Positions 55,522 to 62,883 of a stretch of 64,000 nt of DNA are shown here, in pieces. The translations under genes and the position numbers were made by a program. The notes beneath the pieces were generated by a model. That model made no database searches, was not told the DNA's origin, and saw only the letters and a list, made by a program, of their open reading frames with translations. The DNA comes from Seonamhaeicola sp. S2-3 (lineage in GTDB: Bacteria; Bacteroidota; Bacteroidia; Flavobacteriales; Flavobacteriaceae), in contig NZ_CP019389.1 of the NCBI RefSeq assembly GCF_001971785.1, positions 1,933,001 to 1,997,000 of the forward strand, given 5' to 3'. The number at the start of each line of letters is the position of its first letter. The first letter of the stretch is position 1.

Positions 55522-56337
55522 CTACTGCAAACTTTTAATTAATTCTTTAAATAAAGTAATCATATTTGGTTCGGCTTTATTGGCCATAGCAATGATGTCT
55601 TCAATGTTTACTGGTTCTAGGTTATCTGGGTCGCATTCATCTGTTAAAACTGACACAGCAGCTACTTTTAATTTTAAATGATTAGCAACTATAATTTCTG
55701 GTACTGTGCTCATGCCTACAGCATCTGCACCAATAATTTTAAGCATACGGTATTCTGCTTTGGTTTCTAATTGTGGGCCAACAACCGATGCGTACACGCC
55801 TTTGTGTAAAGTAATGTTATTGGTTTTAGCAATGGCTTCAAATTTTGAGTTAATTTCAGCGTCATAAGGAGCACTCATATCTGTAAATCGTTCGCCCAAT
55901 AATTCAACGCCTTTAAAAGCTAAAGGAGAGTTTCCTAATAAGTTAATGTGATCTTCAATTAACATTAATTCTCCTTTTTTAAAGTTAGGGTTTATGGCAC
56001 CAGCAGCGTTTGAAACTAGTAGTGTTTTTATGCCTAGTTTTTCCATAATACGAACAGGGTATGTTACATCTTGTAGGGTGTAACCTTCGTATAAATGAAA
56101 CCGCCCTTGCATAACAATTACTTTTTTACCTTCTAAAATACCATAAATAAGTTTTCCTTTATGAAATTCTACTGTGGCGGTTGGAAAGTTAGGAATGTGG
56201 TTGTAACTAGCTTGGGTTATAATTTCAATGTCATTAATAAGTTGTCCTAAACCTGTACCTAAAATAATACCCACTTCTGGGGTTTCAAATCCTTTGTTTT
56301 TTAAATAATCAACGGTTTCTTCAATATATTTAATCAT
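55522..56337 (-). CDS. Purine nucleoside phosphorylase (trimeric type)
   Basis: 271 residues. [11 protein letters not shown] (phosphate loop), [69 protein letters not shown] and the active-site ALTD-like SVLTDECD. In its operon, arsS comes before and arsM after, so a specific job is plausible: splitting adenine from the adenosyl-arsenical that ArsS makes. This is inference; ordinary purine salvage cannot be excluded. Confidence 0.9.
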   Translation of the reverse strand: [271 protein letters not shown]

Positions 56338-56959
56338 GAGAATTTTTAATTTTTTCTTGTAATAATTTGTTTGATTTATAAAAGCTTGAGTTTTTTAAAT
56401 CATCAAATGTATCTATATCATTTAATGTATCTAAATTACTAAATGTTATGTTATTTTCTGTTAATTGATTTAATGTTTTGGTTAATAAATTTGGTTGGCT
56501 CCAAGGTTTATTTTCAAAAACCATTTTATGCATATTACGCATGCCAATTAGGTAATAACCACCATCAATAGCGGGTCCAAAAACAAGGTCTTTTTTGTTT
56601 AAAATAGAAAACCCTTTTTTAATGTGTTTAGCACTTATGTCTGGCAAATCTGAGCCAATTAAAATAATGCGGTTGTACCCATCATTAAAACCATCATTAA
56701 AAGCATTTTTCATACGTTCTCCAAGGTTATTCCCGTTTTGGATGTATTTGTTGTGGTTTGTCCATTCAGTCTCAACAACACAATTAGAAAAATAAATTCG
56801 TTTGTCAATTTTTAAGTTTTTTAGAGCTTTCTCTGTAATTTTAACCAGTTCTTTGTAAACTAGAAAAGCTGCTTCATTTCCAATGGTTTTAGCTAAACGG
56901 GTCTTTACTTTGCCTGGAATTGCATTTTTTACAAAAACGATAACCAAATTTTTAGTCAT
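56330..56959 (-). CDS. Arsenosugar biosynthesis glycosyltransferase, TIGR04282 type
   Basis: 209 residues. LVIVFVKNAIPGKVKTRLAKTIG (nucleotide-binding start), LGERMKNAFNDGF, ILIGSDLPDISAKHIKKGF and VFGPAIDGGYYLIGM are the family's hallmarks (the DGGYYLIG motif). Nucleotidyltransferase-like GT of the TIGR04282 family tied to arsenosugar clusters. It overlaps the PNP gene and the rhodanese gene by 8 nt each, which couples the three. Confidence 0.87.
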   Translation of the reverse strand: MTKNLVIVFVKNAIPGKVKTRLAKTIGNEAAFLVYKELVKITEKALKNLKIDKRIYFSNCVVETEWTNHNKYIQNGNNLGERMKNAFNDGFNDGYNRIILIGSDLPDISAKHIKKGFSILNKKDLVFGPAIDGGYYLIGMRNMHKMVFENKPWSQPNLLTKTLNQLTENNITFSNLDTLNDIDTFDDLKNSSFYKSNKLLQEKIKNSHD

Positions 56960-57446
56960 ATACTTTTTCTCCTTGTTTTAACCATTTACCCCATTCTTTT
57001 GAAAATGCATGAATTTTATTGGTTTCAAAACCTTTAGAATTGTAAATAGGATTTCCATTGTTTTTCCATTCAAAAATACCGCCAAACAGATTAAATACAT
57101 TAGTGTAGCCTGCTTTTTTAAGTTTTAGTGCTATGTTTTCAGAACGAATTCCTAATGAACAATACACTACAATTTTTGAATCTTTATTTGTGATTTTTTG
57201 GCGGGTAGAATCTATATTAAAGAAATTATAACCTACTAAAATAGCATCTTTTAAATGACTAACGGCGTATTCATTTTCTTCTCTAGCATCTAAAAAAATA
57301 ATATTTGTGGGATTTAATTGTAATTCTTCAACATAGATGTATGGTATGTTTTCAGAATTATGTTTTTTGAGTAATTTGGCAAGTTTCTTTTGTGAAAACC
57401 CAAAAACTGAACTGAAAATGAATAGGATTAAAATATTTTTTTGCAT
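56952..57446 (-). CDS. Secreted rhodanese-like protein
   Basis: 164 residues from ATG 57444-57446 (signal peptide MQKNILILFIFSSVFGFSQ). A rhodanese domain with IIFLDAREENEYAVSHLKDA and active-site loop VVYCSLGIRSENIA (Cys). A thiol or sulfur transfer step near arsenic chemistry (thioarsenicals) is imaginable but not shown. Overlaps the downstream GT gene by 8 nt; the ArsS gene stops 10 nt upstream. Confidence 0.82.
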   Translation of the reverse strand: MQKNILILFIFSSVFGFSQKKLAKLLKKHNSENIPYIYVEELQLNPTNIIFLDAREENEYAVSHLKDAILVGYNFFNIDSTRQKITNKDSKIVVYCSLGIRSENIALKLKKAGYTNVFNLFGGIFEWKNNGNPIYNSKGFETNKIHAFSKEWGKWLKQGEKVYD

Positions 57447-57456
57447 AACAGACAGT

Positions 57457-58521
57457 TTAGGCAACAGAGCCTTGGCAACTGCTTCCTGCACCTGCAGTAC
57501 AGCCGTAGCAATGTTGTGAAATTACAATATTTCTACCTTCAAGTAAATCTTTGTTGTATTCTGAAATGTGTTTAGCTTTACTGTTAACGGGTAATTCTAG
57601 CATTTGGTTAAAATCACAATCATATAAAAATCCATCCCAACTAACCGATAAAGTATTTGTACACATAACGTTTGAAACTGCTGCTGGATTATAAGCATCA
57701 ACCAATTGATACATGTAATCTTCGTAATTTTCAGAAGCAATTAAATAATCTAAAAATCGGCTAATAGGAAGGTTTGTTAAGGCAAATAAATTATGAAATT
57801 GAATACCGAAGTCTTCTTTTAGTACTTTTTTAAAATCTTTTTCCATAGAAGCTTGGTTACTAGGTAAAAATGCTCCTGATGGGTTGTAAACTAAATCTAA
57901 CCTTAAATTGCTATTGGGCATACCATAACCAACAGCATTCAGTTCTTGTAGTGCTTTTATAGATTTATCGAAAACGCCATCACCACGTTGTTTGTCTGTT
58001 TTTCCACGAGTCCAATGTGGCATAGAACTTACTACGTGTACGTTGTATTTTTTAAAGAAATCTGGTAAATCGTGATATTTTTTATTGGCTCTAATAATGG
58101 TAAGGTTAGAGCGTACAATAAAATCTTTAATACCTACTTTAGAGGCTTCTTCTACAAACCAACGGAAATTAGGGTTCATTTCTGGGGCTCCTCCTGTTAA
58201 GTCTAAAGTATGGGCTCCTGTACTTTTTATAACCTCTAAGCACTGTAACATGGTTTCGCGGGTCATAATTTCTTGTCTGTCAGGGCCTGCATCTACATGG
58301 CAATGTTCGCAAACTTGGTTACACATATACCCAACGTTTATTTGAAGAATTTCTAATTTTTTAGCTTTAAGAGGGAATTGATTAGTCTCAGAAATTTTAT
58401 CTTTAAAAGTGGGAAGTTCACCACTTTTAAAAATACCGTTTGATAAAATTTCTAACTGCCTTTTGCTATTGGCTAATGCGCTTTCGCGTTTATGAAGTGA
58501 TTGTGTTTTTAACTTTGACAT
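57457..58521 (-). CDS. arsS: Arsenosugar biosynthesis radical SAM protein ArsS
   Basis: 354 residues. The radical SAM cluster motif CNQVCEHC (Cys67, Cys71, Cys74), LDLTGGAPEMNPNFRWF, and the C-terminal Cys-rich region HCYGCTAGAGSSCQGS that defines the ArsS family. In cyanobacteria ArsS uses SAM to put a 5'-deoxyadenosyl group on dimethylarsinite, giving the nucleoside precursor of arsenosugars. All Cys codons here are standard (no selenocysteine). Second gene of the operon. Confidence 0.92.
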   Translation of the reverse strand: MSKLKTQSLHKRESALANSKRQLEILSNGIFKSGELPTFKDKISETNQFPLKAKKLEILQINVGYMCNQVCEHCHVDAGPDRQEIMTRETMLQCLEVIKSTGAHTLDLTGGAPEMNPNFRWFVEEASKVGIKDFIVRSNLTIIRANKKYHDLPDFFKKYNVHVVSSMPHWTRGKTDKQRGDGVFDKSIKALQELNAVGYGMPNSNLRLDLVYNPSGAFLPSNQASMEKDFKKVLKEDFGIQFHNLFALTNLPISRFLDYLIASENYEDYMYQLVDAYNPAAVSNVMCTNTLSVSWDGFLYDCDFNQMLELPVNSKAKHISEYNKDLLEGRNIVISQHCYGCTAGAGSSCQGSVA

Positions 58522-58550
58522 ATTGTGAATTGGGCACTATTAATTTATTT

Positions 58551-58640
58551 GGCGTTTTTTGCGTTAGGGATTGAGGCATTTGTTGGAGCTCCTCGCAGAG
58601 AGCGACTGCCGAAAGCCCGACCCTTTAGGGGAACGCCCGA
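58551..58640 (-). repeat. Flavobacterial interspersed repeat, copy B
   Basis: GCGTTAGGGATTGAGGC at the left, GCCGAAAGCCCGACCC...GGGGAACGCC at the right, and the palindrome GGAGCTCC in the middle. Shares the boundary blocks of 32067-32152. It fills the gap between the peroxidase-like gene and arsS, inside the operon. Confidence 0.65.
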
Positions 58641-58646
58641 AAAATA

Positions 58647-58982
58647 TTATCCGTCTAACTTATTTACTTTATTCATCATTTGTACCCCATGTACAAGTGT
58701 TGCGCCACTTTTTATGGCAGCTCCAACGTGTATGGCTTCCATCATTTCTTCTTTTGTAACACCACGTTGTAAACTGTCTTTTGTGTAGGCATCAATGCAA
58801 TAAGGGCATTGTTCTGTGTGAGCTACAGCAAGGGCAATTAAACTTTTTTCACGGGCAGTAAGTGCACCTTCTTCAAAAACTTTTCCGTAGTATTCAAAAA
58901 ATTTATTTCCTAGTTCTTCACTCCATTCTGTGATGTTGCCAAATTTCCGTAAGTCTGCAGGGTTGTAATACGTTTTAGACAT
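58647..58982 (-). CDS. Arsenosugar-associated alkylhydroperoxidase-like protein (TIGR04169 type)
   Basis: 111 residues, AhpD/carboxymuconolactone-decarboxylase fold. Motif ALAVAHTEQCPYCIDAYTKDSL (CxxC, Cys59 and Cys62 region) and VHVGAAIKSGATLVHG-like C-terminus. This compact form begins SKTYYNPADLRKFGNI, as in the family linked to arsenosugar clusters. It may reduce peroxides or arsenic intermediates. It is the first gene of the operon, just upstream of copy B of the repeat. Confidence 0.85.
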   Translation of the reverse strand: MSKTYYNPADLRKFGNITEWSEELGNKFFEYYGKVFEEGALTAREKSLIALAVAHTEQCPYCIDAYTKDSLQRGVTKEEMMEAIHVGAAIKSGATLVHGVQMMNKVNKLDG

Positions 58983-59128
58983 AAGTGTTTTTTTAACTAA
59001 AGTATAAAAATATAGTATGTTAAGTCGGTAAAAATAGCGTTACTTAACATTGAGTTTTGAAGTTTTTGTAACTTTTGCAATAAGTGATTTTTTTTGTTTG
59101 CTATAAAGGCTTAGTTTACAGTATACTA

Positions 59129-59155
59129 AAAAAGGTTTCTTATTGAAACCTTTTT
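59129..59155. terminator. Bidirectional terminator at the end of the acyl-CoA dehydrogenase gene
   Basis: AAAAAGGTTTC, a 5-nt loop and GAAACCTTTTT; the arms end in T runs on both strands. The minus-strand form is 33 nt after the acyl-CoA dehydrogenase stop at 59189. Confidence 0.7.
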
Positions 59156-59188
59156 ATTAGTGAGTTATTTAGTTTGTGTTTTAAAGAT

Positions 59189-60331
59189 TTAATCTCTTAG
59201 AATACTTCTTGAAATTACAATTTTTTGAATTTCGGAGGTGCCTTCATAAATCTGGGTGATTTTGGCATCACGCATTAAACGTTCTACGTGATATTCTTTT
59301 ACAAAACCGTTGCCTCCGTGAATTTGAACTGCTTCAATGGTGGTTTCCATAGCTACTTTAGAAGCGTAAAGTTTTGCCATAGCGCTAGATAGGTCGTAAT
59401 TATTACCAGAATCTTTATCGCAGGCAGCTTTCATAACCATATGGCGAGCAGCAGCAATTTCAGTATGCATATCAGCTAACTTAAAAGCAATAGCTTGGTG
59501 GTTGCCAATTTCAGTACCAAAAGCTTTTCGTTCTTTACTGTACTTTAAAGCAAGTTCATAAGCGCCTTGTGCAATACCTAGTGCTTGGGCAGCAATACCT
59601 ATTCTGCCTCCAGATAGTGTTTTCATGGCAAACCTAAAACCAAATCCATTAGCACCAATTCTATTTTCTTTAGGTACTTTTACGTCATTAAATTGCAAGG
59701 AATGAGTATCACTACCTCTAATGCCTAATTTGTCTTCTTTGGGGCCAACATGAAATCCTTCCATACCCTTTTCAACAATAAAAGCATTAATGCCGTGAGA
59801 ACCTTTGTCTCTGTCGGTTTGAGCAATTACCAAATAAACATCGGCTCTTCCGCCATTTGTAATCCAGTTTTTAGTGCCATTTATTAAATAATAACCTCCT
59901 TTATCAATGGCAGTTGTTTTTTGTGATGTTGCATCACTACCAGCTTCAGGTTCGCTTAAACAAAATGCTCCAATCCATTCACCAGAAGCCAATTTAGTTA
60001 AATATTTTTCTTTTTGCTCTTCGGTTCCATAAGCCTCTAAGCCATAACATACTAATGAATTGTTTACAGATACCATTACAGAAGCGGAAGCATCAATTTT
60101 AGAGAGTTCTTCCATGATAAGAACATACGAGATAGTGTCCATACCGCTACCACCATATTTTGGATCTACCATAACTCCCATAAAACCTAATTCTCCCATT
60201 TTTTTTACAAGTTCGTCTGGGAATTCTTGTTTGTTATCACGTTCAATGACACCAGGCAGTAGTTCGGTTTGAGCAAACTCTTTGGCGGCATCTTTAATCA
60301 TGATGTGTTCTTCAGAAAGACTAAAATCCAT
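59189..60331 (-). CDS. Acyl-CoA dehydrogenase (short/medium-chain type)
   Basis: 380 residues. FAD motifs AFCLSEPEAGSDA and the PSITNGGRAD-like WITNGG, substrate-binding R and catalytic Glu in IYEGTSEIQKIVISR at the C-terminus. The length is standard. It probably oxidises a fatty or branched acyl-CoA. Its promoter TATATTTG (plus CAAATATA at 60370-60377) lies next to two palindromes shared with anmK. Confidence 0.93.
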   Translation of the reverse strand: MDFSLSEEHIMIKDAAKEFAQTELLPGVIERDNKQEFPDELVKKMGELGFMGVMVDPKYGGSGMDTISYVLIMEELSKIDASASVMVSVNNSLVCYGLEAYGTEEQKEKYLTKLASGEWIGAFCLSEPEAGSDATSQKTTAIDKGGYYLINGTKNWITNGGRADVYLVIAQTDRDKGSHGINAFIVEKGMEGFHVGPKEDKLGIRGSDTHSLQFNDVKVPKENRIGANGFGFRFAMKTLSGGRIGIAAQALGIAQGAYELALKYSKERKAFGTEIGNHQAIAFKLADMHTEIAAARHMVMKAACDKDSGNNYDLSSAMAKLYASKVAMETTIEAVQIHGGNGFVKEYHVERLMRDAKITQIYEGTSEIQKIVISRSILRD

Positions 60332-60369
60332 AATCTATAAACAAATTATTAGTTTAATAAAATTGATAA

Positions 60370-60409
60370 CAAATATAAATATTTGATGTGATATTTTTAA
60401 CAAATATCA
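60370..60409. promoter_or_regulatory. Divergent promoter region with two palindromes (acyl-CoA dehydrogenase / anmK)
   Basis: CAAATATAAATATTTG (60370-60385) includes the acyl-CoA dehydrogenase -7 box (minus TATATTTG). TGATATTT-TTAAC-AAATATCA (60389-60409) is a perfect 8-bp inverted repeat. Both are candidates for a repressor site in the space between the two divergent genes. Confidence 0.5.
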
Positions 60410-60410
60410 T

Positions 60411-60418
60411 TATTTTTG
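60411..60418 (+). promoter_or_regulatory. Possible anmK promoter box TATTTTTG
   Basis: A perfect TAnnTTTG match ending 6 nt before the anmK ATG (60424). If functional, the mRNA would be leaderless. No clear TTG at 19-20 nt is seen. Confidence 0.4.
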
Positions 60419-60423
60419 TGAAT

Positions 60424-61509
60424 ATGATAAAAACGAGCTACAATGTTATTGGGGTGATGTCTGGGACATCATTAGATGGAATTGACTTAATTTACGTGTC
60501 ATTTAATCATAACAACAGTAAATGGCTATTTAAAATTCATGCAGCCGAAACTGTGTCTTACAATAAAGAATGGAAAGAGAAACTAAGAAATTTAGTAGCA
60601 TATTCTATTGAAGAATTACACCAAATTGATAAGGAATATACATCTCATTTGGCATATGTAATAAATAAGTTTATTACAAAGCATAGTATTACAGAAATAG
60701 ACGCGGTTTGTTCACATGGGCATACAGCTTTACATCAACCTGAAAATAGAATTACTTATCAAATTGGGAATATGCCACACATGGCAACACTTTTAAAAAA
60801 CAAAGTGGTTTGTGATTTTAGAGCGCAAGATGTTGCCTTGGGTGGTCAAGGAGCGCCTTTAGTGCCTATTGGTGATAAATTGTTGTTTTCAGAATATAAT
60901 TTCTGTATTAATTTAGGGGGTTTTGCTAATATATCTTCAGATATTAATAATGAACGCATTGCATATGATATATGTCCGGTAAATATCGTTTTGAATCAAT
61001 ATGTGAAAAATCTTGGATTAAATTATGATGACGAAGGAAAAATAGCGGCAAGTGGAACTGTTAATATCGATTTATTACAACAACTCAATGCATTAAGTTT
61101 TTATAATGAATTACCTCCAAAATCTTTAGGATTAGAATGGGTGAAAACTAATGTTTTTCCAATAATTGATGCTTTTAATTTAGATATAAAGGATGTTTTA
61201 AGAACGTTTGTAGAGCATATAGCCATACAAATTTCTAACAGTATATCACAAATTCCACAAAGCTCTGTATTAATTACAGGCGGTGGTGCTTATAACTTAT
61301 TTTTAATAGAAAGAATTGAAGCTTTGTCTAGTAATAAAATCATAATTCCTTCAAAAGATATTATAGAATTTAAAGAGGCTTTGATTTTTGGCTTTTTGGG
61401 TGCTTTAAAATTAAGAAATGAAACCAATTGTTTAAAAAGCGTTACAGGTGCTTCAAAAAATCATAGCTCAGGAAAAATATACTTCCCTTCAAAAATAACC
61501 CAAAATTAA
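60424..61509 (+). CDS. anmK: Anhydro-N-acetylmuramic acid kinase
   Basis: 361 residues from ATG 60424 (MIKTSYNVIGVMSGTSLDGIDL). The longer frame reads back over the TATTTTTG box and is rejected. ASKHA motifs: GVMSGTSLDG, CSHGHTALHQP, ALGGQGAPLVPIGD, CINLGGFANIS and VLITGGGAYN. It phosphorylates anhydroMurNAc for peptidoglycan recycling. Divergent from the acyl-CoA dehydrogenase. Confidence 0.95.
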   Translation: MIKTSYNVIGVMSGTSLDGIDLIYVSFNHNNSKWLFKIHAAETVSYNKEWKEKLRNLVAYSIEELHQIDKEYTSHLAYVINKFITKHSITEIDAVCSHGHTALHQPENRITYQIGNMPHMATLLKNKVVCDFRAQDVALGGQGAPLVPIGDKLLFSEYNFCINLGGFANISSDINNERIAYDICPVNIVLNQYVKNLGLNYDDEGKIAASGTVNIDLLQQLNALSFYNELPPKSLGLEWVKTNVFPIIDAFNLDIKDVLRTFVEHIAIQISNSISQIPQSSVLITGGGAYNLFLIERIEALSSNKIIIPSKDIIEFKEALIFGFLGALKLRNETNCLKSVTGASKNHSSGKIYFPSKITQN

Positions 61510-61530
61510 TATTTAAGATTTTAAGTTTTT

Positions 61531-61538
61531 TATATTTG
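61531..61538 (+). promoter_or_regulatory. Promoter box TATATTTG upstream of the amino-acid dehydrogenase
   Basis: A perfect TAnnTTTG box 114 nt upstream of the start codon. No good -33 TTG is seen. Confidence 0.45.
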
Positions 61539-61652
61539 TTACTTTAATAATTTAAAACATTTTTTATACCATGACTCAGCTTTAGCTACACCAGAATTAC
61601 ACTCCGGATAATAAGTTTTATGCTTTAAGTTGAATTATTGTGATATATAAAA

Positions 61653-62879
61653 ATGAAAAAATTATTAAAAAGATACGAAAACAAGAAACCAGAAATAGTT
61701 TTTAATTGGAAAGATTCCAAAACAGATGCAGAAGGATGGGTTGTTATAAACTCTTTAAGAGGAGGTGCAGCTGGTGGCGGAACACGCATGAGAAAGGGTT
61801 TAGATATGAATGAAGTGTTGTCATTAGCAAAAACCATGGAGATAAAATTTACAGTGTCGGGTCCAGCAATAGGTGGCGCCAAATCTGGAATTAATTTTGA
61901 CCCAACAGATTCACGTAAAAAAGGCGTGTTAGAGCGTTGGTACGCTGCTGTTTCTCCGTTATTGAAAAGTTATTATGGCACTGGTGGCGATTTGAATGTA
62001 GATGAAACACATGAAGTTATACCAATAACTGAAGCAAGTGGCGTTTGGCACCCACAAGAAGGTGTTTTTAATGGCCATTTTAAACCCACCGAAGCCGACA
62101 AGATTAATAGAATTGGACAATTAAGACAAGGTGTAATAAAAGTTATTGAAAACCCCATTTACTCGCCAGACGTTTCTAGAAAATATACTGTAGCAGATAT
62201 GATTACAGGTTTTGGTGTAGCAGAAGCTGTAAAACACTATTATAATATCTATGGAGGCCAAGTTGAAGGTAAACGTGCTGTTGTTCAGGGATTTGGAAAT
62301 GTAGGTAGTGCAGCCGCTTTTTATCTAGCTCAAATGGGAGTGAAAATAGTAGGTATAATTGATTCAAATGGAGGGCTTATTAATGAGGAAGGTTTTTCGT
62401 TTAATGATATTTGTCATTTTTTTCTATCCAAAAAGGGTAATATTTTAGCAACCGAAAACTTGATACCGTTTGAAGAGGCCAATGAAAGAATTTGGTCTAT
62501 TAAAACCGAAATTTTCGCACCTTGTGCGGCATCACGTTTAATTACTATTCATCAAATAGATGAAATGATTAATAGTGGATTGGAAGTGATTTCTTGTGGT
62601 GCAAATGTGCCTTTTGCAGACAAAGAAATTTTCTTTGGACCCATTATGGAACATACAGATCATCGGGTTAGTTTAATTCCCGATTTTATTTCAAACTGCG
62701 GAATGGCAAGAGTATTTGCCTATTTCATGGAACGAAAAGTACAAATGACAGACGAAGCAATTTTTAACGATACATCAAATACAATTAAAGAAGCTATTAA
62801 AAAAGTGTATAGTAAAAACCCTTCAAAAACAGGGGTTAGTGCTACAGCTTTTGAAATAGCATTAAATCAACTTATTTAA
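61653..62879 (+). CDS. Glu/Leu/Phe/Val dehydrogenase family protein
   Basis: 408 residues. The N-terminal domain has GWVVINSLRGGAAGGGTRMRKGL and the catalytic-Lys region GPAIGGAKSGINFDP; NAD-binding is VQGFGNVGSAAAFYLAQMG. The family includes leucine, phenylalanine and glutamate dehydrogenases. The substrate cannot be set from sequence alone. The next gene starts 4 nt downstream, so it is co-transcribed with nhaD. Confidence 0.88.
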   Translation: MKKLLKRYENKKPEIVFNWKDSKTDAEGWVVINSLRGGAAGGGTRMRKGLDMNEVLSLAKTMEIKFTVSGPAIGGAKSGINFDPTDSRKKGVLERWYAAVSPLLKSYYGTGGDLNVDETHEVIPITEASGVWHPQEGVFNGHFKPTEADKINRIGQLRQGVIKVIENPIYSPDVSRKYTVADMITGFGVAEAVKHYYNIYGGQVEGKRAVVQGFGNVGSAAAFYLAQMGVKIVGIIDSNGGLINEEGFSFNDICHFFLSKKGNILATENLIPFEEANERIWSIKTEIFAPCAASRLITIHQIDEMINSGLEVISCGANVPFADKEIFFGPIMEHTDHRVSLIPDFISNCGMARVFAYFMERKVQMTDEAIFNDTSNTIKEAIKKVYSKNPSKTGVSATAFEIALNQLI

Positions 62880-62883
62880 ATAT

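Noticed and set aside
57457-58521. Selenocysteine in ArsS
   Set aside because: All expected Cys positions use normal codons and there is no in-frame TGA.
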